Shown piece after piece: positions 35,654 to 48,076 of a DNA stretch of 64,000 nucleotides. The translations under genes were made by a program, and so were the position numbers. The stretch's first letter is position 1. Every line of letters starts with the position of its first letter. The DNA is from Ectocarpus siliculosus (lineage: Eukaryota; Sar; Phaeophyceae; Ectocarpales; Ectocarpaceae), in NCBI GenBank assembly GCA_000310025.1, contig FN648707.1, positions 862,325 through 926,324 on the forward strand. The letters run 5' to 3'. Below the pieces are notes generated by a model. The model saw only the letters and a program-made list of their open reading frames with translations. It did no database searches and had not been told where the DNA came from.

Positions 35654-35869
35654 CCGTAAGAGTCGGAGAGATGGCACCCCCGTGTTAGCGCTTTCGTTTA
35701 GCCTATTTCTCCACAACTAGGAGGGTGAGAACACCAACCAATACCTCTCAGGAAAGCCCTCGACGAGATGTTTCCAAAACTAACCTTTTCGGCATTGGTA
35801 CCCCTCTGCTTGTGGTGAAATCCGCTGACACGGGGGTGTCATCTCTCCGACAATTACGGTAATGAACAC
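35654..35869. mobile_element. 216 bp MITE with TA target duplication
   Basis: The left end CCGTAAGAGTCGGAGAGATG and the right end inverted CCGTAATTGTCGGAGAGATG form inverted repeats of about 38 bp. TA flanks both sides. The interior is too short to code. The ends match the element at 4,051-5,568. Confidence 0.8.
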
Positions 35870-36234
35870 TAAAGGATGGCGACCGCACGGAAAGTACCCA
35901 AACGGGCACTTGCACGGCTTCCCCCCGCCGCCACCAGCGGTTCATGAGAACCCTTGCCTTACGCCACATGCAGTTGGAAAATGTCGCTAGGCGGTAATTT
36001 TGTGCAGGGACATCTGAAGGTCGCCAGTTGTCCGATGAACACGATGCCAATCTGCGGTGGGAGGGTTTCGACACCACGGAAACACACGCGCGCAAGATAC
36101 GAGTACAAGAAAAAGTGCATGCAAGAAAAGGTGTGTGAGATGTCAGCGTTGAAGCTGTACGTTGAAAACAGCATACACGTCGCTACATGGTTTGTGGGTG
36201 TTGAAGGAACTAAGGAGCAAAGACTGGATCGTCC

Positions 36235-38142
36235 TCTCTTCCCATAGGTGCTAGAGAGGCTTGCAGACATCAGACCGCAGTTGCCTAGGGGTTAAGGCTA
36301 AGGTAGGATGTTATGTACCGTTGAGACGAGTTGGGGGCATCTTCTCTCACCGACCACGAAAGCGGACTGGAAGACCGCCCGCATCACCGTGCCCCCTGTA
36401 GGAAACAATGAGTGCAAGCCGATGTAGAGTGCCCATGTGGTCGTGTACGCCGCAGTGACGGGAGATCCCTCGGGAAGCTTTGCCGCAGCTTTGCACGTTC
36501 ACACATGACAGACAGACGGACAGCAGGCAAAGAAAAAGACAGGCAGCAATATAGGCAGGCAGACAGGAGATATAATGAAGGCAGCGATTGGCACGAGAGC
36601 GCACCGGTCATACGAAGGGTTGGGGAAAATATCTACAGGTTCTGCATGAACCAGCACCCAACGTAACACCGGCTGCATTCTTCGCGGCGTCGGTACCGAC
36701 GAACTCATCTCTACTCTCACATGCAACTTCACTGACGAGAGAAGAAATAATAGCGACGTTCTCAAGAGCCACATGGTTCTGACGACCAACAACGACTAGA
36801 AAAGCGCTCCCTTCCGAATGCTACATAGGTACAACCCAACAAGGCGGAGAGTCAACGGATGGATGCGGGAACCACCCTCCGTGTTACGACCAAAGCAATC
36901 AGGTTCAAGGCCAAGAATCACGCCATGCAACCTAAAGCCCGGAGGGGCTTTGTGCCTCGCTCACCGCTGCAAAAAAAGAGCAGACAATCCCGTAGCAACC
37001 CAAGTGACGTATGAACGACATGCCAACAGCACCGGTGGTCGTGTCTCGCTCAGCTGACCTCGGGTTTTTTCCGCATGATCGCGTGTGTGAAAATGGTGGT
37101 CACCAACGTGCTACTGATAAACAGGATCTGCTGTACGATCCCATATCCCAACAAAAGTCCAAGGATTACATCTCGGTAGCCCCTCATCGTGGCACACACC
37201 AGACCCGCGTACACCACCTGGATACAAAGCGTCAAGTACGGCGGCATGCGGTTTAGAAACAAGCCGGGAGCAAACAAGCGGAGCTGTCATCATTCATAAT
37301 TACTGGGTCTGTTCCAGAGAAGTGCGCGTGGAAGGTCGAGTTACCGTTCAGCGTAACCGTGCAGGTCATAGCATACGTGTACAACCCCGACCAGCGGACA
37401 TGTTGTCTAAGTAATGAGATCATGCGTCGGCGTTAATGTACGCCGTCCGAAGACCGGACCGACCTGCTCAGTCCCATCAGGGGGGCCCGCGCAAAGTGTA
37501 AGCGGTATTGCCAACTGCTTGGACTGACGCGGTTCTACTGGCCAGCCGAGTAACGGTGAATGCCAAAACAAGGAACGCACGCACATACGCACACCAAGAC
37601 TCATATGTGCATTGAAAGCAAATCTTATTCTCTTCGTCGTGGTCGGCTCCGTTGGCCGCTATGCTCGACCAAACCGAACAAGCTGGTCATTGGTCTACCA
37701 TCTAGCCACTCAGCAGTGCAACGTGCAGCACTCAGCAACTAGCACCACTTTGTACACGGTGCTGAATGCAAACTCAAAGAGTCTCTCCACCTCAGCCCCC
37801 ACCGCCCCTACCGCCCACCTTCTTCACGAAACCGACACGGGACTCGAAGTCCAGGAAGTGTGGCGTGAACTCCTTGCTGACCGTCCTCCTTTCCACTCCC
37901 ACCGTTTTCCCAACCAGAATCCACAGCCTTCCGTCTCCTAATCGGGCCCAGGATGGGCTTAGACGCTGAACCCGAACCTCCTCCCGTTCCTGACGTCCTC
38001 TTGCGGCCGCCCCTCGCATTATTCGCAACGTGCCCGGCAGGGAGTCCGAGCGAAAATGAAGATGCAAAAACGGCTGGCACACGGAGACCGGTAGCAGGCG
38101 AGAGGGCGACGGCTTCCAGGAGGTGGCTCATCGTGTGCTGTA

Positions 38143-38187
<45 letters not shown>

Positions 38188-38545
38188 ACTTGTGGTGGTG
38201 GTGGTGGTTCGCCGGTTGTTGTTCCCGTCCGGGATATTACCGTCGACAAAGGCAGAACATAGAGGCGCTACGCGCGCGGATGAAGAGAGGCGTTCTTGTT
38301 TTGCACACAGTACACCATGCGGTGTTCGTTGAAGAGGAACGCGAGGCCCGCCGTGTCACCGACATGCAGCCCTCGGCTGGGAACACTTGACCACTGAATC
38401 AAGACCACACTTACTTCGAGTGAACTTCCGGGATCACAAGCAGGGCTTCATGTTCATGTGTCTGAAACATCAACACTTCGTCAAATGAGCGCGCCCAATG
38501 GTTGAGTTTAGTGTAGGAAGGATCGCCCACATTCGCTCGTAAAGA
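36235..38545 (-). pseudogene. Decayed 5' half of a TMBIM/Lifeguard gene (copy B)
   Basis: This is an inverted copy of about 49,805-52,085, covering promoter/5' sequence, exon 1, intron 1, exon 2, intron 2 and exon 3 of the intact TMBIM gene. Exon 2 still reads TLCIQVVYAGLVCATMRGYR on the minus strand. However, the acceptor AG before it is lost, exon 1 carries a frame change relative to the FLDFESRVGF segment, exon 3 no longer reads in frame, and exons 4 and 5 are absent. Intron similarity is high, so the duplication is fairly recent. A CTG run has grown in its 5' part. Confidence 0.75.
38143..38187. repeat. (CTG)15 trinucleotide run
   Basis: About 15 CTG units (CAG on the strand of the TMBIM copy) sit in the 5' part of pseudogene copy B. 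Copies A and C have only one to three such units at this place. Confidence 0.9.
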
Positions 38546-38599
38546 TAAATCAGCCCGACGTGTGCGATACTCCAATTCCCCACAGGCATAAAACTAGTA

Positions 38600-39183
38600 T
38601 TTACAGCATCGGTGGCGTCCAAAATATGTGTAGATGTGGGGAGCTGTTCAAACTTGTTACGACTAACTTGTGGAGGCCCGCGGGACCACCGAATGGATGA
38701 GCGAATATTTCTTGCTCCTCACACAGACAACAAGAGGTGTTGAATCAGTGTCGTTGTAAAAATTGCGTAGTCAGTGTCTTTTCCACGCCCGCCGTGGATG
38801 GCCACGGTTCAACAGTTCGTTCATGAATGACCATGCAGGAAACAATCGTATGAGGAGACAAAACCAAAGATATCAGATGAAGATGGTCAATCAATCTGGT
38901 ATGGGATGAGATTGGTATGCAATTTGCCCTTGGTGCGAGCTAAATAATGAATGAATGGTGCTGGTGATGTTATGTGCTTGTCCTCCAAAAACCCAAAAAG
39001 TACATACTACGAAGTATTGTTTAAATAAAAAACAACGGCTTGAAACATATGAAAATAATATTATTGTGATAAATGAACGCGACGAGTATCGACGGCGTTG
39101 CCTGTCTGAAGATGATTTTGTTTCTAGTGGGTAGCCGCGGAGTTTTCGCGGAATCGGCGGCGGGCATGGAAAAGAAGTAGACA
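38600..39183. other. Gene-free stretch
   Basis: No motif-bearing frame was found. The last 70 bp (GCGTTGCCTGTCTGAAG...) resembles 40,960-41,020, so it is part of a local repeat. Confidence 0.4.
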
Positions 39184-39283
39184 CTAAGAGGCATCCCCAG
39201 AAGTACCTTGTAACGGACGGATTCCTTGACTCCACAGGCTAAGCACTAAAAGTACCAGCACGAGCACCACACCAACACTTCCC

Positions 39284-39315
<32 letters not shown>

Positions 39316-39513
39316 ACTTCCTCGCCAGTGACGACGTTTACGAAGTTCTTCCCGAAGGATTGATGGGTTCCCTTCCGCAGCGTGCGGTTTTGGCGGGATT
39401 GCTGTCGCCCGTAGATTTCTGGCCTGACGGTCTGATACTCCGCAGTTGGTCTTGGCCATATAGATCGTCCTGATGGGCTGACACTCCACAGTCGCTCCTA
39501 AGGCGGTGTACAT
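39184..39513 (-). CDS. Possible C-terminal exon with one membrane segment
   Basis: A minus-strand frame of 109 codons reads through a polar, basic part (RKRRHWRG) into a 28-residue hydrophobic run of Leu and Val, then a short tail. The hydrophobic run is written largely in TTG/GTG repeats, so it may be a simple-sequence artefact. No family is recognised. Confidence 0.22.
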
Positions 39514-39639
39514 CGTCCTGATGGGCTACACAATCGCGCCCGCCCTGATTAGTTTGGCTGTACATTGTGGTGCTGCGATACCATACCTGGAATTCCATTG
39601 TTCCGAAATGCTCTACAAAGTCAATAGGAGACGTACGAG

Positions 39640-40140
39640 CCAATGGTCTTAGGAGAAGTGAGATTCATTTCTCCGAAATTCATTGAGCGAGGGGGGCGGA
39701 ACGACCCACCGGCCAACGACCAGAGATAGATTCAATTCTCCTGAATATTTTACGGCTGTTGAGATTCATTGCTCCGAATGTTTCTTCAAGAGAACGAGAA
39801 GTGAGATGAACGCATTTCTCCGAAATTCATTGAGCCAGGGGGGCAGAAAGCCCCACCGGCCAACAACCTGAGATTTCGTTTTGTTTTCCCGAATTTGTTG
39901 ACCCTAATAGGAGAAGTAAGATTCATTTCTTGGAAATCATTCTAGAAGAATAGGAAAAATGAGATTCATTTCCCGACATTCATTCAGCTGGCCAACAACC
40001 GGGGTTTCGTTTTGCCGGACAAGAAAAGGAGAAGTGAGATTCATTCGTCCGAAATTCATTGAACGAGAGGACCGGAGAGCCCCACCGACCAATCTGATAT
40101 TAGGCCGACATATTTCTACAACAAATCGGAGGAGAGGATA
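39640..40140. repeat. Degenerate minisatellite, GAGATTCATTTCTCCGAAAT units
   Basis: The words GAAGTGAGATTCATTTCTCC, TTCATTGAGC.AGGGGGGC and CCCACCGGCCAACAACC recur about four times in irregular units of roughly 60-150 bp. Confidence 0.75.
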
Positions 40141-40219
40141 TATTCATTTTCTCAGACCTTTTGGAGAAGGCTACAGATGCACTTTTTTCCGAATGCTTGG
40201 AGACTAAGAGAAGGGCGAC

Positions 40220-40590
40220 GAGGCAATGCAGGTCGCACACTTGTTGTGTCTGCTGCTGCGCGCGGACGGGGGTAAAAATTGACCTTGGGGCATTGCTCGC
40301 GATATGCCCTATCGAGGCATACTCCAGATGTCGCTAAACGTGCGCTGTTGGCGACATTGATTCCTGCCAAGCTGACCATGAGGTTCCAATCTTCCTAAAA
40401 GAACGATGAGGACGGTAAGACGGCGAGCCAGAAAAGATGAGAGAGAAACAGCGCGATGGTCTCACGTGGTCGCACACCTGTTACGTACGCTACTGCACGC
40501 GGATACCGACCAAACTTGGCGACTGGACAAGATTCGAGATGCCCTATCGAGGCATACTCGAGATGTCGCGAGCCGTGCGTCATAGGTCGA
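40220..40590. repeat. Diverged tandem duplication (~240 bp spacing)
   Basis: GTCGCACAC.TGTT...GCGCGGA at 40,230 recurs at 40,468, and ATGCCCTATCGAGGCATACTC at 40,303 recurs at 40,539. The copies differ by several short gaps. Confidence 0.7.
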
Positions 40591-41307
40591 GATCGGCTTT
40601 GGAGACACGGTCGGGCACGGGCGGGGGAATCGGAATAAGAGGGTCGGTCTGGGCCGAAAATGAATTTAGGTTTGAGAGACTGAAGCTGAGCTGCAGAATT
40701 GAAAATTATTGTGGAGTTTGATTGCATGCATGCACATCAAATGTAGATTGTCGCAGATAGGGGGTCGGACAGCTCGACGCCAAGAAGGGCACCGTCAGGC
40801 GCGCGTGGTCCAGTGTGTGTCAGGCACGGGTTCGTGTTGATGATTGGTTGAAAAGCTCGTAGAGAGTGCGCAGGCCGTCGTACTCGAGCGCTGATGCTTC
40901 GTTGCACAACAAAGAGATGCATTCCAGTGGATGGAAAAGATGTGCAACTTCCTCGACGAGTTCGTCGGCGTTGCCAGTCTGAAGCTTTCCTTTGTTTTGT
41001 TTACGGGAAGCCGCAGCAAGTGAGCTTACTACGGTAACACTCTCGAGCACGAGACACAGCAAGAACAAAGTGGCTGAAGAATGAAGACGTCCAGACCGCG
41101 ATGAAGACCTTGAAACTGTGGTGCCGACGATGACAAGGCCAAAGAACTAAATCCGAAGAAAACCTACGATCACAGGATACATGCAAAACACAAGAAGTAA
41201 ACGAGAAAGAATCGCACGAACAAACGCCTCAAGTAGTTCTCCCCGATGGGCTGACAGGACCTGAAGCAAGTTAGTTGTTTGGCGATAGGCTTCCACCGGA
41301 TGGGCTG

Positions 41308-42110
41308 CAGCGGCACCGGCGGCGAGAAGGGTGACCTCCGGCGGCAGAATTTGCCCCGCGGCGGCAGCGGGTAGGGGGGGGGAGACGGCCGGGGCGCAGG
41401 CACTCGTGTGGAGGGAGCGGCAGCATCGGTAGCAGCATCAGCGGCGAGAGTGGTGACCCCCGGCGGCAGGGGTTTCCCTGCGGCGGCGGGGGGAGACGGC
41501 CGGGCTGCAGGCACTCTTGGCGGGAGCGGCAGCATCGTCAGCAGCACCGGTGGCGAGAGGGGGGACCACCGGCAATCATGTGTTCCCTGCGACGCCGGCC
41601 GTGGGGACGGCCGGGGTGCAGGCACTCGCAGCTAGAGCGGTTCCATCGGTAGCAGCACCGGCGGCGAGAGGGCCGACCCCTGGCGGCTGGGTTTTCACCG
41701 TGGCGGCGACGGCGACGTGGGAGACGGCCGGGCCGCAGGCCCTCGGGGCGGAAGCGGCAGCATCGGCAGCAGCACCGTTGGCGAGAGGGGGGACCACCGG
41801 TACTCATGTGTTCCCTGCGACGCCGGCCGGGGAGACGACCGGGTGCAGGCACTCGCAGCTATGTAGAGCCGAACCATCGGTAGCAGGCACCGGCGGCGAG
41901 AGTGGTGACCCCTGGCGGGCAGGGTTTTCCCCGCGGCGGCGGCGGCGGCGGCGGCGGCGGGGTAGACGACCGGGGCGCAGGAACTCGCGGCGGGAGCGGC
42001 AGCATCGGCAGCAGCACCGGCGGCGAGAGGGGGAACCACCGGCAGTCATGTGTTCTCCCGCGGCGCCGTCGGCCGGCCGGGACGCACGCACTCGCGAACG
42101 GAGCAGCGGC
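41308..42110. repeat. GC-rich ~110 bp minisatellite, about seven units
   Basis: The word GCAGGCACTCG marks units at about 41,398, 41,507, 41,619, 41,734, 41,845, 41,979 and 42,086. Inner words are GGCAGCATCGGCAGCAGCAC and GGCGGCGAGAG. The high GC content leaves long frames open on both strands (Ala/Gly/Pro/Arg-rich); these are not evidence of a gene. Confidence 0.85.
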
Positions 42111-42793
42111 ACGGGTCGGGCAAGGTGTGGGGGAGTCGAATGAAACTTCCACGGATATTGGTCTGAGAAACTGAGGCAAAAGCTTCAGAATAGTTGGGGT
42201 GGCTGTGCGCCTTTGTTTAAAATTGTCCCGGTTGGTCAGTGTGATGAGTGAAGATGCTGGATGGAAACCTCTGTCTACATTTTTTTTGTTGATTGGTCGG
42301 CGTGCCACCTTTCCGTTGTGATGAAGGACGGCGGCGGAATGCCGACCCCTCAGCTATAATGACTGGCAGCAAACATTTCCCACTTTATCCTTTGAGTGTC
42401 GTACAGCGTACGCAGAAACAGGTACGTACTCTCTCAGTGAGCTAGCAGGGATGCGCGTAAGTATTTTGTGGTGTTGCCAAAGAGGGCATGGTAAGGCGCA
42501 ACAACGACAACGCACAGAGGGCTCGGAAGATTCCAAACGTTTTCTTGGCAACTAACCTAATTCGAATAACTTTGATCAGCTCTCCCCCCCGCCATACCTC
42601 GGTCGACCATGCAATCTGCGCGCTGGTTCTTGGCATTCTGTAGGAAGCAGCTGCACGTGACGTTGTATTCAAATTCTGCATCAGCAAAAACAGTCACAGA
42701 CGCAACCAAATCACAGGAACTTTTAACTAGCAGAGACCGTTTGCCGTACTGACACCTCTAAGGGGTTGACTAACCAATGCCCGCAACGGCCGT
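42111..42793. other. Short gene-free stretch downstream of the CDPF1 gene
   Basis: Nothing recognised. It would hold the 3' UTR of the minus-strand CDPF1 homologue. Confidence 0.35.
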
Positions 42794-45700
42794 TTAACTT
42801 AGCTTCGAGCCGTGTGGTGGTAACGGACAACGTTTCTCCGCGATTGCCATAGAAGGTTGAACACTGCGTTGAAGACACGACGCAGCCTCCCCCCCCATCT
42901 CTGCAGGGTACTTCTCCGGTGCCCCTCCCGTAGCGTCCACGATGCGATGCAGTTCCGAGGGTAAGCTTGCCCTGTACGCTCGCGCGCAGTGGCCGCAGAG
43001 CCTCACGGCGTAGAACAAGCTACACTGAGCGCACGCATCCTTGGAGCAAACAGCGCACGTCCCTCCGACCACCGTTGGGAGGTATTTTCTCTGAGGGGTA
43101 CCGCACGTGCAACGGTTGGAATAGGCGGCATGTGAGACTCTTCAACGTGTGTGTCGCTGACAAAAGGATGTAATGGCAAGGGTCGGCGGACAGGTGAGAT
43201 TGGGGCGTCGAGCTGTGAAGGGATACAAACAACGTTAATGCTTATCGGTGCCGAAACATGTTATGCGATACCGCTCGAAATGCATGCGAAACCGCCTCTA
43301 ATGGGCACCAAACCAACTGCGCTGCGCTCCCACGGGCCCGAGCTGGAACACAAGCGGTTGTTCGGCCCAAACCGACACGTGGTTCCCGAGACTCGCCCAA
43401 GAATGTGGCCACAGCACCACTGCACTTTTTCGACTGTGCAGATAGGGCTCTTGTAGGCACCGCGAGAAACGTTTCGAACTCACCTCCAATGGGCACGAAA
43501 CCGCCTGCGATGTGTTCTCACAGCCCACTACTGTCGCACAAGCCGTCGCTCGGCCCACACCGACACGTGGTTGCCGAACTATACCCAATAGTATCGCCCT
43601 TCATGAGAGGGCGTGCGTTGCTGTCGCTATGTCGTCATCATATGGGAGGGAAGTATACAAAGTTTTGTTTCCCGACGCGAGTACCATCATAACAGTAGAT
43701 GGCGATGCCGTACAAATCCATTCGATGCTCTGCCATTCCTCCTCTCTCCCCTTCTCCTCCGCACTCTCGGTAGTTTCGAAACGTCTTCATCGTGTAAGTG
43801 GCGTGCTGTTGATCTAGGTGAACCAGAAGGCCTAGACTGCGCACCTAGTGCTGGGGTGGCACAAAAAGAGCGAGCCAACGATTTCTCAATTGTTGCCGAC
43901 ATTCAACAGGCTCATCTACCTATCGATGGCAGCGGATTGAGAATGACTTGGATACATGGCGTGCATCATGTACATTAAGGTTAAGGGGACACAAAAAAAC
44001 AAGCACGTATTCGAGATAGAATCTATTAGGCACTCAAGAGGGTGGAGAGATACTGTGGTGCTTGTATGGGGAACAGTTCCGTCAAGCGGGAATTCGACAA
44101 ATGATGATAAATTGTGAATGGGCATACCGCGGTACATTCACCTGAATTTGGTTCCGATTCCGATGTAAATCCTGCGGCAGGTTTCACCGGCGGTTCTTAT
44201 AGGTCTTCGAGCAGGATACACCCAGCCCTTTTCAGTACATGCTGCAGCAGGATCCCACCCAAACACCGTCTCGCGTGTGTGTTGGAGAAAAACAAATACC
44301 GGGCCGCTGAAGCTGAGCTACGCGTCGGAACAAGTTTTTCAACGTCGAGTTTGCTGTATACGCATGTTTTCCAGCTTCATCCCACAGCCACCCGGATACA
44401 TACGCATGCTCAAACAATATCTGTATCGATAGCCATCACCGCCATAGAACGGCTGTGGCGGTGAAAGTCCGGAGCACGTTGGAACCAGCGCCCAAAGACA
44501 CTTTCAAATGTTGTGCTCAAGGACTTGCATATCCGCGTTTGGCCGGTTGGCGGGTGTCATCTGCTACATATTATCATGTCCACGTACGCATGCGACCACA
44601 TGTCCAAGGGTAGTGATCGTAGCAAGTTTCAGTTCGAACGTGTTGTTGAGATGGCCCGCATCTGCGCCCCGGTTGACACCACCGAAGCGAGCGACGCAAG
44701 GACAGCAAATATTTGTGAGTTCGTGTGAGAGAGCTGAGATGATATCCACGTTCCGTTCAATCAAGCAATCGTTGGCTGCGCCCTACAGCAGTGCCGAACA
44801 ACATCGCACCAAGCTCAAGCTGAAAATGGTATGACCGCTTGGCGGTGCATGTTCGGCGGAAGCCTATTCTCGGCGGCAAACGCATGTTGGACATCATTTG
44901 GGCTTCAGCCGTCTATTTTCGGCAATGACTTCCCGTCCCAAATCGTACGACAGCGGAGGGTGCGTGGGTGTGAATAAACGACCACCTCCAACAGCAAACG
45001 TTGCCTCCCAGATGACAAAATTCGTTCCGAGGACTACACTGACTGTTTCTGCTGCTCCATCCGTATCCGCAGTGGCAAAGGCTGTGGCGGCATACTACCA
45101 GAGGGTATTATTGGTGCATTTTTGTCACCAACAACGTGTGACATTGTATGTATGGTGGTCTCATGTCCTGGGCTCTGTCCGTTCGCCCTAAGGGCTCTTC
45201 TGACAGCCGGGTTTTAACAAAATAGACCCAGGCTACCCGCAGACTGCATTGAAAGCAAGTTGCATTCGCGCTCCCCACCAACCTGTCCGCGGTGACCCTT
45301 GACCAGCCCGGTGTCTGAATGGCTTCTTGTTTCACGTATTAGGGAAGTCGACGGGAGGTGTTGCTATGCTGTTCGCCCTCAGCACAAACAGACGCCGACA
45401 CTACAGTATTCAGTACTACTCTAAAAATAGAGCATAGAGCATAGAACAGCAGTAGTGTCGTCTGGAAAATCGCGATGCAATCGAAATGTTGGAACTGTCT
45501 TATGGAAACAAGCCAGGCATGGATCGACTTGTCGAACGGTCGCACCTTGAAGATGTCATAATTGTGTGCTATGCGATATGCTGAATGGTAATGCAAGACT
45601 GACACCGATGTCGCTACGCTCTTACGATCACTTCTCGGTATGGACCGAACGACACGGCCGGTAGTGTCGTGCCCAATAGAGGCGGTTTCGAAGAGTTCAG

Positions 45701-46493
45701 ATCGTACATAAGCCCATATCCACGACACCTCCGAAAGTAGTGCCGTGACATGATATTGGGCCATATCACGGCAACCATCGGTCATCTTGGGACGAACGAG
45801 GGATTGTGCAACAGCTGAGACCCATGGGAAGGAAGTGCAGGCACGGAGTATCGAAACATTTCAAGCTGTTTCATACAACACCAGTGTCGCACGTTGCGAT
45901 ACCATACAGAGAATGACGCGGGGTACTGTCCGTTCGAAAAGACAAAACACGATTACGAAGAGCCAATGCGGCCATGCGGGGTTGCGACTCCCAAAGTTAA
46001 TCATACGTGGCGAATATTGTTGTAAGCGATGCAAGATATGGCTTGGGCAACAATGCTAGATAGTGCCACGCAATTTGAGTCTCGAGTTGCATTCATGGAG
46101 AATACCCCAACGTGACCCTGCTGGCGGTCTGGACCGTAGTAAGCGGCGGCCGCAATGCCGCAAGGAAGGGTCATGGCCACGGAATCCAAAGCCAAGTGTT
46201 ACTGTAGTATCATCTAAAGAATCGCCCGGAGCAAACAGACTCACGTTTTCGCCTCTTGCTCCTCCTCCTCCTCCTCCTCCGACCGAGAACGGGTCCCTCA
46301 TGCAATAAACGTCCTCCATGAACACTAGCTGGGGGCAGAAGGGTGGCTTCCTGCCGTGATAGTCGACTCGAAAACTCTCTCCGCACAACGAACAAGTGAA
46401 AGACGACTTCGGCGTGCCTTTTGCTGGAGTAGCCGAAAGTGCTCGTGGTGGCCCGTCGGCGGCATATGTAGTGCCGCGCCAAGAATGTGCCAT
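42794..46493 (-). CDS. CDPF1: CDPF1 homologue (cysteine-rich DPF motif domain protein), two exons
   Basis: Exon 1 is 46245-46493 (ATG to a GTGAGT donor) and exon 2 is 42794-43090 (acceptor CCCTCAG to stop). Both join in phase 0 to give a 181-residue protein. Residues 32-69 read FTCSLCGESF, then YHGRKPP, then VFMEDVYCMRDPF, the hallmark of the CDPF1 family. Residues 94-118 add CX2CX4CX2CX8CX2C (CAVCSKDACAQCSLFYAVRL and GHC), matching the second Cys cluster in the human protein. A Gly run (about 71-78) links the halves. The length exceeds the human protein because of N- and C-terminal tails. The domain probably binds zinc; the biochemical role of the family is not established. The 3.15 kb intron carries repeats. 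Confidence 0.82.
43285..43595. repeat. ~180 bp tandem duplication in the CDPF1 intron
   Basis: The words ATGGGCACCAAACC / ATGGGCACGAAACC, CGGCCCA.ACCGACACGTGG and CCGAGACTCGCCCAA-like sequence recur at about 180 bp spacing. Confidence 0.65.
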
Positions 46494-46599
46494 GGCGTTG
46501 TCAGTGCCTTGTTCAATTTTGTCCCCCCTGCAGGTCGTTGTGGCATCGGGGAAAACACCCGTGTACAGCAGTAGAGCGTAGTGCAAGGCAGTTGACCCT

Positions 46600-47868
46600 C
46601 TTTGTTTACCAGGTCAGGGACCAGACAATCGAGGCTCAGACTCCACCGCATGCCAAGACCCAGCGGCGAGCAATGCGGTTAGGGGAACAAAGACCATGAA
46701 TCATTGCACATCTAGGTGACAAGCGAAGATATACTCGCAAAACACCCACCGGCGATCGACAACACACGAACCAAGAAGGATGTGGTATCTACTTCGTGTA
46801 GTTCTGGCGCTGACCAGTTTCAAGGAATTCTATTTGCTCGGTGTGTTCTCGCTTCATTGAAAGGGCTCTCTCTCTCCAGACGCCATGTGTTTGATCGCTC
46901 CCTGCAGGTGCCCCGCACGCTACCCCCACTCTCCCAGACCGTCGGTACAGGACCACCGTCGTCGCACATGTGAACCGTGCGAAACTTCTAGCACTACGGC
47001 TGTATAACGATTGAAGACAGAGTCGGAGGCGCACGCAAGTTCTCATTTCCATTAATAGTCTTGGACTACAGTAGTACCTGCGGTTCATAGCTCGGCTGTA
47101 TTGCTGTAGGCAAACGGCGCGCGTGCAGCATGAACTGTAAGTAAACTATGACAATATTACACATACACAGATTCGGATAGTTTTTTCATTTATCAAGCAG
47201 ATATAAGGACAAGAAGGTTTCCTGGAATCTTCGTGCAGGCTAACATTTTCAGATCTGACTGTGAGGTTCCCAACTTTCGTGGCTGCGCTGCGTGACAGCT
47301 GCACCTTGACAGCGCCCCCACTGCTATTGAGTGTGCACGTGTGTGCGCGTCTGTGTCGCTCCCTCAACCCCAGCACCCGAAATCGCACCAGGAAGAAATT
47401 ACAATGGCCGGCAGCCTCTGACGTGCCATGTCGCGTTCCAAGCGTTCGGAGAGGGGTTTTGGGAGGGGGGCACATCCAAGTCAAACGGCCAAACGTTTCT
47501 TGAAAGAGATAGCGAATTCTCTTGCGCGGGGAAAGATTCGCTTCGCCAGCATCAAGTCGAAACTGGGAGACCACTTCATGCTCCTCCTGCTGTTCTTTGC
47601 TGGCGGTGCTGCCGCCACCTCTACGTCGTCGTTGTCTCTGCGGTTCGGCGCTCTTCTCCCCCCCTTGCCTCAACCTGACCGGGGTGCTGCTGACCTGAAG
47701 CCGCAAACCCAACTTGACTTCTTGACCGTGCAGCCTCTCTGTCTTCATGTATGTCCCGCCCTAGCGCCAGGACCTTTTTTTCGCTGGGCGCTGAGTTTCT
47801 CTTTGACCCGCGTGGACTTGTTCTTTGAGAAGAGTGTGTGTGTGGGTGGGGTGGTGACTGGTGTGTTA
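46600..47868. other. Stretch upstream of CDPF1 with long open frames on both strands
   Basis: Frames of 148 codons (47,428-47,874 +) and 200 codons (47,146-47,748 -) overlap. The plus frame has a basic start and a hydrophobic stretch (FMLLLLFFAGG), but it ends inside the MITE at 47,869. Neither has a recognisable motif, so no gene is called. Confidence 0.3.
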
Positions 47869-48076
47869 CCGTAAGGTTGCGAGTCAGCGCACAGGGGTGC
47901 GAACGATTTTCAAAGCGTAGCTTCTCCATAACCAGGACGCTGTCAAAAAGGGCGGTTTTGGAAATATCTCATCGAGAGCTTTCTTTGAGAAGTATCAGTT
48001 GGCGCTCGCACCCTGCTGGGTGTGTTGAAATTACGCTTTGAAAATCGATCACACCCCTGTGCGCGCAACCTTACGG
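47869..48076. mobile_element. 208 bp MITE with ~50 bp inverted ends and TA target
   Basis: The left end reads CCGTAAGGTTGCGAGTCAGC and the right end inverted reads CCGTAAGGTTGCGCGCACAG. The repeats continue to GATTTTCAAAGCGTA on both sides. TA flanks the element. The first bases CCGTAA are shared with the elements at 4,051 and 35,654. Confidence 0.8.

Noticed and set aside
47146-47874. Long frames on both strands (200 codons -, 148 codons +)
   Set aside because: They overlap each other, lack motifs and splice context, and the plus frame ends inside a MITE.
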